Origin: Deltaproteobacteria bacterium
GTDB taxonomy: Bacteria > Desulfobacterota > Binatia > UBA9968
Assembly: GCA_016844625.1 (NCBI GenBank)
Contig: JAERMN010000129.1
Coordinates: 1-7,815 of the forward strand
DNA: 7,815 nt
Reading direction: 5' to 3'
Shown here: positions 1 to 5,596 of the stretch, piece by piece
Numbering within the stretch: the first letter of the stretch is position 1
Layout: every line of letters starts with the position of its first letter
Notes under the pieces: model-generated
The model's database searches: none
What the model was told of the DNA's origin: nothing
Seen by the model: only the letters and a program-made list of their open reading frames with translations
Position numbers and translations under genes: made by a program

Positions 1-23
1 TCGACACAATATATCGAACTAAC

Positions 24-215
24 CTACATCGGCTTCATCCCCGGGTTTTCTTCAACTGCATCGCGATCCACCCAGATATTTTGAGTTTTACTTTTCTCGG
101 CGGAGGTTTTTTCAGGCACGCGATGACCAGGGTCGCGCTTATTCACGCCAAGCTGCAAACCAAAACATCGAAGAGTTTCGCGCTCTCTCGCTGCCGTCGC
201 TGTTTTAACTATCAT
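24..215 (-). CDS. Possible small ORF, unknown function (doubtful)
   Basis: A 63-residue reverse-strand reading frame, divergent from the DUF262-like gene and starting about 105 bp from it. The deduced protein is hydrophilic and rich in Lys, Arg and Glu, with no signal peptide, membrane segment or motif I recognise. A purine-rich stretch (AGCAGAAAG) precedes the ATG but is not a good Shine-Dalgarno site. Composition is compatible with a real peptide, yet the length alone is not convincing, and I know of no family it belongs to. It could equally be chance open sequence in a spacer. Confidence 0.22.
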   Translation of the reverse strand: MIVKTATAARERETLRCFGLQLGVNKRDPGHRVPEKTSAEKSKTQNIWVDRDAVEENPGMKPM

Positions 216-305
216 CTTTCTGCTCAGCTTTCGAAAACCATCCCCTCAGTCTACCGCCAGGAAACTCTAAACAATCTCGCAATCCAGGTTCCCAGATACG
301 AATTT

Positions 306-313
306 AGAAAGGA
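306..313 (+). promoter_or_regulatory. Ribosome binding site deciding the start of the DUF262-like gene
   Basis: AGAAAGGA lies 7 nt before the ATG at 321. The reading frame is open back to about 81, but the 80 residues upstream of this ATG look non-coding (poor composition, no family resemblance), so this site supports 321 as the true start. Confidence 0.55.
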
Positions 314-320
314 TCTCCAG

Positions 321-1745
321 ATGGCGATTAACGATTTCGGTAGAGAAGGCAACAGCGATTACGTCGTGCGCGGGCCGGACGCGGCGGACAGCGGGACGTC
401 GGTTCGAACCATTAAGCACGAGCTCAAAAGCCTGCGCACTCGGAGCAATGCGCGCCAGGCCAAGAAGCCGACGAAACTGGAACGAGCGCGCAAGCTCCAC
501 GACGCGGTGACGACTCTGGTGCAGGAGCTAAAGAATGGTGAATTCACCGCAGTGCTCACGCGGCCGGGTCCGGTGACCATCATCGGACCGGAGGTCGAAG
601 ATTGCAAAACCGACGGCAAGATCGGCCATGTGCTTGAGTCCCTCGGCTTTTACATCCAACGCTTGTCGGTCAAAGACAACTTTTTCCAACGGCCGCCCTT
701 CGATCATATGACCGATCCAATCTACCGCCGGCTGATCCGCGACTTCATCGAGGGCGCGGCCATGCCGGAAAGTAAGATCGCCGCGATCGGTTGGGCCGGC
801 GGCGTGCGCTCGCTCACCGACGCCAACATTCGCTACTCGATCATCGACGGACTACAACGGCTTTACTGCTTTCTCATCGCCATCCTGTTGGTCTGGCGCC
901 GCCAACAGTTGGTGCAAGACGGCATTGTCCCGGAGGACGGCTGGAACTTCGTCGCCGATTCGGTAAAAAAACTCGGCGATCCGCAAAGCGCCACGGAAGC
1001 TTTACTGCAACGCGTGATTCGCTACGAAATTTTCTACGGTATCGGCCTCGCCGGCCTGCTCCACTACATGGTGACATTCAATTCGAGCCAGCGGCGCATG
1101 AGCCTACGGGTGCAGTTGGAAATCATGAAACGGCCGCTCATCGAGCACTTGAAAATTGAGGGCATCCCGATCTGGGAGGATCTCGGCAGAATGCCGGGCG
1201 AGCAGCGGCCCAAAGATAGATTTCTCGCCTCCGACATCGTCATGGCCACCCAAGCGTTCATCACCCACAACGCGCATGTGACGACCGCGGTGGAGACCGA
1301 GCGTTTCCTCGACGAGAACCAGCCCTACTTGGATAACATCGGTGACATCACCGATATCGTCACAACGCTGAAACGGATCAGCAGCGAAGTTCATCCCAAG
1401 CTCGCGGCAGCTTATGAGTCGAAGGCTAATCATTGCTATCTGATGATGAATGGCGACCCATTCTTGCTTGGCTTCGTTGCCGCCTGTGGTTACGTGCGCA
1501 ACCGCGGCGGCATGGCGATCCTCGACAAAGCGCTCGATCGGCTGGTGTACGAATTCGACCGGCGCGCCGACGATCCGCTCAATATAGAATCGTACCAAAG
1601 AGCGCTCGATCTCATCGACGCATCGCGCGGCAAAGACGCGCGCCGACTGGTCGACGACACCGTGCGGCGATTTTTCCTGGGCGTAACGATGGATCTCGAC
1701 TGGTTGGACACGGCAAGTCAGATCACCGGCAGCGCGGCGCGCTAA
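321..1745 (+). CDS. DUF262/ParB-like domain protein (DGxQR motif)
   Basis: A 474-residue protein. Seen: a basic, low-complexity N-terminus to about residue 60. Next comes a segment with FFQRPPF followed by DPIYRRLIRDFIEG, which resembles the 'xxRPxxW...ll.di' opening of DUF262 domains. The motif D-G-L-Q-R is at residues 176-180 (IIDGLQRL), followed by a hydrophobic helix. FNSSQRRMS at 253-261 matches the place where DUF262 proteins carry 'lN..g..Ls'. Known: DUF262 and related DGQHR/DGQQR proteins (GmrD/GmrS-type restriction enzymes, DndB) share a ParB-like fold that can bind or hydrolyse nucleotides, and often sit in defence islands. Inferred: a DNA-related or regulatory role. No HNH (DUF1524) nuclease motif is evident in the C-terminal half, so it is not an obvious GmrSD enzyme, and no phosphorothioation genes flank it. 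No signal peptide. Its spacers are non-coding on both sides, so it is probably monocistronic. Confidence 0.72.
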   Translation: MAINDFGREGNSDYVVRGPDAADSGTSVRTIKHELKSLRTRSNARQAKKPTKLERARKLHDAVTTLVQELKNGEFTAVLTRPGPVTIIGPEVEDCKTDGKIGHVLESLGFYIQRLSVKDNFFQRPPFDHMTDPIYRRLIRDFIEGAAMPESKIAAIGWAGGVRSLTDANIRYSIIDGLQRLYCFLIAILLVWRRQQLVQDGIVPEDGWNFVADSVKKLGDPQSATEALLQRVIRYEIFYGIGLAGLLHYMVTFNSSQRRMSLRVQLEIMKRPLIEHLKIEGIPIWEDLGRMPGEQRPKDRFLASDIVMATQAFITHNAHVTTAVETERFLDENQPYLDNIGDITDIVTTLKRISSEVHPKLAAAYESKANHCYLMMNGDPFLLGFVAACGYVRNRGGMAILDKALDRLVYEFDRRADDPLNIESYQRALDLIDASRGKDARRLVDDTVRRFFLGVTMDLDWLDTASQITGSAAR

Positions 1746-1787
1746 CGAGTCGACAACAAGACTAGATAATCATGGGCTGGACGTTTC

Positions 1788-1831
1788 ATCGATCTCCGAT
1801 GCGGGGCCCAAAAAACTCCCGAGAGATCGAT
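1788..1831. repeat. Inverted repeat downstream of the DUF262-like gene
   Basis: ATCGATCTC (1788-1796) is matched perfectly by GAGATCGAT (1823-1831) across a 26-nt loop, about 43 nt past the stop codon at 1745. There is no U-run after the second arm, so it is not a classical intrinsic terminator. It might act as a 3' stem-loop or be a remnant of a repeat. Confidence 0.4.
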
Positions 1832-1936
1832 TGGCACTCCGCGCGGACTCCCACGAGGAATTCACTTTGGCATTTTTGCCGCTGAATCCGTTGCGAGTTG
1901 AACCTGGAGTCCCTAGTAAGAGTTACAAACCTTGCT

Positions 1937-2113
1937 GAGCGAGGCGTGGGCCTGGAGTTGCGAAGGCACCCAACTGCAAAGTTTCAAAGTCCTTTTTGCT
2001 CTGCCGCTATGAGCCGCTGGTACTTGAGACAGCCACTCGATTGCACCCATGTCCGCCATACGCTTGGCGGCAGAACTCCATTGCCTTCGCAACGGCAGGC
2101 TCACGCCTCGCTC
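1937..2113. mobile_element. MITE-like element with 32-bp imperfect terminal inverted repeats
   Basis: The 32 nt at 1937-1968 (beginning GAGCGAGGCGTG) match the reverse complement of 2082-2113 at 29 of 32 positions by my alignment. Inside lie nested pairs: TCTGCCGC (2000-2007) with GCGGCAGA (2067-2074), and CCGCCA (2053-2058) with TGGCGG (2065-2070). The 177-bp unit therefore folds on itself. No convincing ORF and no clear target-site duplication is visible. This fits a small non-autonomous element or large REP/BIME-type repeat. A structured RNA is the alternative. It occupies most of the 1746-2144 gap, and I see nothing else convincing there besides the stem-loop at 1788-1831. Confidence 0.55.
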
Positions 2114-2144
2114 TTCGTGTCATTTTCAACTGGGCCATCCGAAC

Positions 2145-3449
2145 TCAAAACGTCTTCGGTTCTTTGACCTCGGTCTCTAGCGACGCCAGCGCTTTTTCAA
2201 TCAACGCGACGCGCCAGCGCAGTTCCTCCGGTGCCGGCAGCTCCGGCTGGCCCACCGGATAATGAAACTTGTTTCCACCCAGAATCCTGCCGACGCCAAC
2301 CTGCGCGGCAACGTTGGATAAACAGGTGATCAAAACCACGGGGATTCCCTTTTTCTCGATCTCCTTCGCGATCGTAGCGCCGCTACGCGTGCCGGTGCCT
2401 CAGGTAGCAGTTAACAGAACCGCGTTGATACCAGACCTGGCAAGCTCATCCGCAATGCCTGCGCCAATTTCCGCCATTTTGCTCGGCATGGCACCGGTGC
2501 CAGTGGTCACGAAATAGTGATCGTGAAGCTTCTTGAACCGTTGCGCCTTCTCCAATACGCGCATGGCATCGAGCGGCACGATGCGGTCTGGGTCCTGGTC
2601 GACCGTGGAAGTGTCGTAACCGGTGTGCATCGCTTCGAATTTACCGCGCTCCAGACCGTCAAGTCCGTCAATGGAATATTTGAAGTATCTCGAGCCACGC
2701 GAACTCTCCAATCGATCGGGATTTCCCTTCGGCACCAAACCGCCTTCGGTGACCAGCGCGAGGGTCGAATCCTTTAGGCCAACCGCTAAATTAGGAATTG
2801 AATGCCGCTCGGACTCGAGCCGCGGAATCTCGCTTTCGTGCGCTTGACCGTCAAGCTTGGCTAACAAAAGTTCGACGGCGCGGACGTAATCCGCTTTATC
2901 GGTCCTCACCGTGAAGCGCCGGGGAATCGGCAAGCAATACTCAGCGCGGAAATTCACCGCGCCGCTGTCGTCGCCGGCGATCAATTTCTCGATCAGCAGC
3001 GTAAGGCGTTTCAAAGTTTCCGCCATCGACGCCGTCGAAGCGCCGGTTTGAATCACGAAAACATGGCGGCCGATTTCTTGAATACCGGGATTATCTTCGT
3101 GCAGCGCCGTGATCGCCGGGATCTGCCAGTTATCGCGCACCCAACTGCAAACTTTAGCGCAAGCGATGCCGTATCGGCCGGCGTTAAACGCCGGCCCGGC
3201 GATAAAAATATCGGGATGGAATTGGTCGATCGATGAGCGAATTGCTTGCAGCGCGGTTTCCTCCGCTTCGTGAATGTAGTTGTCGCCGCAAGCGATGGTC
3301 GCAAACTCGACTCCGTGCACTTTGATGGCCTTTTCGATTTCCGCGCCGACACCCACAGCGCGCCGCAGAAAAACCACATCATGCCCGGCCTCTGCTTCCG
3401 CACCAATGCCGGCAAAAAACTGATTCAAATAATGCAGCACTTTGATCAT
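2145..3449 (-). CDS. grdB: GrdB-like selenoprotein (glycine/sarcosine/betaine reductase component B, gamma subunit family), Sec at residue 350
   Basis: A 434-residue product if the in-frame TGA at 2400-2402 is read as selenocysteine. N-terminal HYLNQFFAGIGAE, then CGDNY and FIAGPAFNAGRYG (about 80-100) are hallmarks of GrdB. The Sec region reads LLTAT-U-GTGTRSGATI against the classical T-U-GTCTRCGAT. The frame continues for 84 codons to a C-terminus ending TEVKEPKTF, matching the family's usual TEV.EQTVF ending and its usual length near 435. Known: in glycine reductase this Sec attacks a substrate held on the carbonyl group of the GrdE-derived subunit, and the product is passed to GrdA. Odd: both Cys that follow Sec in classical enzymes are Gly and Ser here. 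The start is supported by AAGGAGG 7 nt upstream. It lies downstream of the GrdE-like gene on the same strand, 408 bp away. Automated annotation would truncate it at residue 349. Confidence 0.9.
2373..2387 (-). promoter_or_regulatory. Putative bacterial SECIS hairpin
   Basis: In the mRNA, CGUAGC (2387-2382) pairs perfectly with GCUACG (2378-2373) around a GGC loop (2381-2379). The loop begins 18 nt after the UGA. That fits the published bSECIS consensus: a small apical loop 16-37 nt downstream of UGA with a G among its first two nucleotides, on a stem of at least 4 bp. A further two pairs can form below a 2-nt bulge. It would be the SelB binding site, lying inside the coding sequence. Confidence 0.6.
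2400..2402 (-). other. In-frame UGA read as selenocysteine
   Basis: The plus strand reads TCA, that is TGA in the grdB-like frame at codon 350. It falls exactly where GrdB, GrdF and GrdH carry Sec, and recognisable family sequence follows in the same frame without any shift. Decoding would require selA, selB, selC and selD elsewhere in the genome, which cannot be seen here. Confidence 0.87.
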
Positions 3450-3456
3450 TCGCGCG

Positions 3457-3463
3457 CCTCCTT
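3457..3463 (-). promoter_or_regulatory. Strong ribosome binding site of the grdB-like gene
   Basis: The reverse strand reads AAGGAGG, 7 nt before the ATG at 3449. This near-consensus site fixes the start and shows the gene can be translated independently of grdE. Confidence 0.75.
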
Positions 3464-3468
3464 AACAG

Positions 3469-3496
3469 ATGGGCAACCATAGGGGGCTGCCCCTAC
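3469..3496. repeat. Short palindromic repeat (GGGCAACC / TAGGGG...CCCCTA)
   Basis: GGGCAACCATAGGGGGCTGC is followed by CCCTA. TAGGGG pairs with CCCCTA over a 4-nt loop, and GGGCA can alternatively pair with TGCCC. This matches a repeat type scattered in intergenic DNA of many environmental bacteria. It sits just upstream of the grdB-like ribosome binding site and would form in its leader if the pair is co-transcribed. Confidence 0.45.
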
Positions 3497-3598
3497 AATA
3501 CCGATTCCCCTTTGCTTCCTTTGCACTGCAATAGCTCAAAGTTTGCATGGCTCGCGCAAATTTCCGGGTGACCTGAAATACTCGAACACGGGGATTGA

Positions 3599-3757
3599 CT
3601 CGCGCCAAGCATGTCCTGAGTCTCGTCGAAGGGGCGCCAAGCACGCCAAGCTCGAAAGGGAAAGATATATAATCCCACAAAAGATCTTCACCATTTTTCT
3701 CCGACCTTAGCGACCTTGGCGTTTCTTCGACTTCGCTCAGGACATGCTTTGCGCGAG
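3599..3757. repeat. Large inverted repeat, arms of about 43-56 bp, CCTGAG/GTCGAAG type
   Basis: The arm at 3599-3641 matches the reverse complement of 3715-3757 at 35 of 43 positions by my alignment. It shares AAGCATGTCCTGAG, GTCGAAG and CGCCAAG, and weaker similarity continues inward to about 3655 and 3701. The AT-richer centre holds no gene. The core (TTCGACnnnGCTCAGGAC in one orientation) is related to units at 5221-5300, so this is a dispersed family. It lies between the GrdE-like and GrdB-like genes. Confidence 0.6.
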
Positions 3758-3774
3758 ATATTCCGAGGCTGACC

Positions 3775-3791
3775 GGTGCGCGCAGCGCACC
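3775..3791. repeat. Hairpin repeat GGTGCGC-GCA-GCGCACC
   Basis: Two perfect 7-bp arms around a 3-nt loop, followed by CTACGAAAA. This is a compact palindrome of the REP type. It has no U-run on the reverse strand and so is not a clear terminator for the GrdE-like gene, whose stop is 67 nt away. Confidence 0.5.
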
Positions 3792-3801
3792 CTACGAAAA
3801 C

Positions 3802-3828
3802 CTTCGTGTCCTTCGTGACCTTCGTGGT
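3802..3828. repeat. Three tandem 9-bp units (CTTCGTGNN)
   Basis: CTTCGTGTC, CTTCGTGAC and CTTCGTGGT follow one another without spacer. It is the last of the repeat types packed into the 3450-3857 gap, which otherwise contains no supportable gene. Confidence 0.55.
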
Positions 3829-3857
3829 GAATACGTTCTGCCAATATCCGCGACAAA

Positions 3858-5150
3858 CTAATTTTCATATGCCGCGCGAAAGCCGCTGCTGCCCATCTTG
3901 CTGTACGAACCGAAAAAGATCGTCGGGTCGAACAGGAATGGTAGATGCGGATCGTGCTGTGCCTTCAGGTGCAGATCGAGTTGGTCGCCGCCGATTACCG
4001 TCTCCAGTGGCGGAATGTAGATCTTCTCTGAGACATTGCCCCGGCTGATCATGCCGTCGGCTTCCTTCGGATGATCCACCAGCGGTCGCTCGTAACCTTT
4101 CGGCCCGTTGGATTCATGCAGCACGGCGGCGGTCTTGATGCCTTCGTCCTCGCACGCCTTGACCGTTTGCATAAAGTCGACGGTGCCGTTGCCGGTTCCT
4201 TCCATCAGCGCCAGCGCGCCGTCAGCGCCAAGATTACGCGCCAAGCGCGCCACCCACAGGCCCATCTTTTTTTTCTGTTCGAAGCTGTCGTTGTAACCGC
4301 GCGAGAGAATCACGCCGAGAAAGTTCAAGCTTTTGCCGTGACGGTCGAGCAGCTCCGTGATGAACGGACTGTCGCAATGCAACGACGTGGGGATTTTCCG
4401 CTCGCTTTTGTAATTACCGCTGACCACCGCGCCGTCGAAAAATTCCGCCGGATGGACGAACGTCGGCAGCGTCTTTGAAATCTCTTCGCCGTAGTAAAAA
4501 GTGCGCGCGCAACAGAGCTGGCTCTGCACCTGATAAATCAGCGCGACTTTGGGTAGATCGTGGTTAACGGCGGGCAGCGCGATCCATTGCTTTTCGGGCT
4601 CGCTGTCGGTTTTCGCCACTTGTGCGAGAAAACTTGCGCAGCGCAGACTCATCATTCGAAGCGCCTGATCGAAAGCGGCATTGGACAGCGACGGATCGGG
4701 TGAAAGCGTAAGAACCAAATGAAAGTAATCCGAGCCGTAACAATACGGCGCGCCGATGCCGGCCATGTCGATGATCCCTTCGCGTGGCTTTTCAATCGGC
4801 GTGAGCGCCTCAAAATCGGGAAATCGCCCGGCAACGGTCACCAGAAGATTCTCGATACGAGCAGTTTTCCCGCTGCCAACCAGTTGCGCCGGGCCGTCGA
4901 AACCAGGGAACGCCCTAACGGAGTCCGACAGTTTCGCGATTGGCGGCACCGTGTCCAAAACGTGCACGATGCGCTTCGACTCACCGGGACGCACCAGCTG
5001 GTAGTCGACGTGAATGCCGTTGCTCAGCTCTTTCAATAATTCCCGAAGCTCGGCCGCGGCGATGGTCAACGATCTCCCCGTGAGCGTCGTATGCTCACCC
5101 CAATGAAGATCCTCAATCGAGTAATCGAGCAGTTCTAGTTCCATTGGCAT
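3858..5150 (-). CDS. grdE: GrdE-like protein (glycine/sarcosine/betaine reductase component B, alpha/beta proprotein family) lacking the processing Cys
   Basis: A 430-residue protein, the usual GrdE length. Family marks in order: LARPGES-type motif LVRPGESKRIVHVLDTV (52-68), FPGF and VGSGKT (81-95), GIIDMAG.GA (125-134), LPKVALIYQVQSQ (199-211), then P.EFFDGAVVSGN (234-246), HGKSLNFLGVI, and a C-terminal half with GADGAL, EGTGN and ETVIGG. Known: classical GrdE is cleaved at Asn-Cys (SGN-C, near residue 242) and the Cys becomes the carbonyl (pyruvoyl-type) group that holds the substrate amine. Here that residue is Tyr247 (codon 4410-4412), so standard cleavage is not expected. The cysteine pair C213-C214 lies upstream. 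Start: ATG at 5150 with a purine run AAAGAAAGAA before it, and a second in-frame ATG two codons later. It precedes the GrdB-like gene on the same strand. Confidence 0.87.
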   Translation of the reverse strand: MPMELELLDYSIEDLHWGEHTTLTGRSLTIAAAELRELLKELSNGIHVDYQLVRPGESKRIVHVLDTVPPIAKLSDSVRAFPGFDGPAQLVGSGKTARIENLLVTVAGRFPDFEALTPIEKPREGIIDMAGIGAPYCYGSDYFHLVLTLSPDPSLSNAAFDQALRMMSLRCASFLAQVAKTDSEPEKQWIALPAVNHDLPKVALIYQVQSQLCCARTFYYGEEISKTLPTFVHPAEFFDGAVVSGNYKSERKIPTSLHCDSPFITELLDRHGKSLNFLGVILSRGYNDSFEQKKKMGLWVARLARNLGADGALALMEGTGNGTVDFMQTVKACEDEGIKTAAVLHESNGPKGYERPLVDHPKEADGMISRGNVSEKIYIPPLETVIGGDQLDLHLKAQHDPHLPFLFDPTIFFGSYSKMGSSGFRAAYEN

Positions 5151-5220
5151 TTCTTTCTTTGACGTTCGCGGTAAACCGACCGCCCCCGCACAACGAGACT
5201 ATGTTGCAATTCCCTCGGAG

Positions 5221-5290
5221 CCCTTCGACCCTTCGAGGGGCCTCAGGGCAGGCCCCCTCGACAGCCTTTAGTCCCGAGCCTGTCGAGGGG
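5221..5290. repeat. Compound hairpin repeat (TCGAGGGGCC / CCCCTCGACAG)
   Basis: TCGAGGGGCC (5233-5242) pairs with GGCCCCCTCGA (5251-5261) with one bulge. CCCCTCGACAG (5254-5264) also pairs perfectly with CTGTCGAGGGG (5280-5290). The two hairpins share an arm, so they are mutually exclusive. Degenerate TTCGAC...CTCAGGGC units relate it to the 3599-3757 repeat. The unit lies about 70-140 bp before the GrdE-like start and would fall in its leader or promoter region. Confidence 0.55.
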
Positions 5291-5317
5291 TCAGGGCGAC
5301 CGGGGAAGTACGCCAAT

Positions 5318-5331
5318 TTGCTATCTAGCAA
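5318..5331. promoter_or_regulatory. 14-bp palindrome, possible operator
   Basis: TTGCTA-TC-TAGCAA is a perfect two-arm palindrome in the divergent spacer between the GrdE-like gene and the propeptide-like gene. Its symmetry fits a dimeric repressor or activator site, but only one copy is present and no clear -35/-10 boxes adjoin it. The remainder of 5151-5596 shows repeats and no supportable gene. Confidence 0.25.
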
Positions 5332-5585
5332 TACCGTTCGTGGTGAGGCTCTCGAACCATTGAGAAGTCGCACCCTAATCCTTCCACAAACCGCTATAAG
5401 TGGCGACAAGCCGTGAATGCCGGCACTATACCCCAGCGCGGCGACTGGTCAATCATTTTATCGTGCGAGTATCATTCACGCCAAAATTCACCGACTCGAC
5501 AGGCGGCCTCGAACAGGTGTAGAATCCTTCCCAGCCGGAACTTCTCGCTTCTCACCCCGTAACGTCACCAAACCTTCATTCCGAT

Positions 5586-5589
5586 GGAG
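5586..5589 (+). promoter_or_regulatory. Ribosome binding site deciding the start of the propeptide-like gene
   Basis: GGAG lies 7 nt before ATG 5597. The frame is open back to 5417, but only the start at 5597 puts a signal peptide at the N-terminus. Confidence 0.55.
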
Positions 5590-5596
5590 CATATTT

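Noticed and set aside
81..320. N-terminal extension of the DUF262-like protein from position 81
   Set aside because: The extra 80 residues show no family resemblance or coding-like composition, while the ATG at 321 has a well-placed ribosome binding site.
1104..1598. 164-residue reverse ORF
   Set aside because: It lies wholly antisense to the DUF262-like gene and has no recognisable features. It is a shadow of GC-rich codon usage.
1746..2144. tRNA or other known RNA gene in the gap
   Set aside because: No cloverleaf, GGTTCRA-type T-loop or other familiar RNA signature could be found. The structure present is explained by inverted repeats.
2100..2165. Intrinsic terminator after the grdB-like gene
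   Set aside because: Only a 5-bp stem (CCGAA/TTCGG) overlapping the stop codon is visible on the reverse strand, with no U-run.
2400..3449. Truncated GrdB or pseudogene ended by a nonsense TGA
   Set aside because: The TGA falls on the exact Sec position, the frame continues intact to the family C-terminus, and a bSECIS-like hairpin follows.
3462..3680. Two reverse ORFs of 61-72 residues in the grdE-grdB gap
   Set aside because: They run through the palindromic repeats in different frames and have no start signals, so they are repeat translations.
3802..3828. CRISPR-like array
   Set aside because: The units are 9 bp, directly adjacent and without spacers, so this is a simple tandem repeat.
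4071..4478. 135-residue forward ORF
   Set aside because: It is antisense to the conserved C-terminal half of the GrdE-like gene.
5113..5416. Overlapping ORFs of about 90-98 residues on both strands upstream of grdE
   Set aside because: They are translations of the hairpin repeats and overlap the start of the GrdE-like gene.
5417..5596. N-terminal extension of the propeptide-like protein from position 5417
   Set aside because: It would bury the signal peptide inside the protein. ATG 5597 has GGAG at a proper distance and gives a standard export signal.
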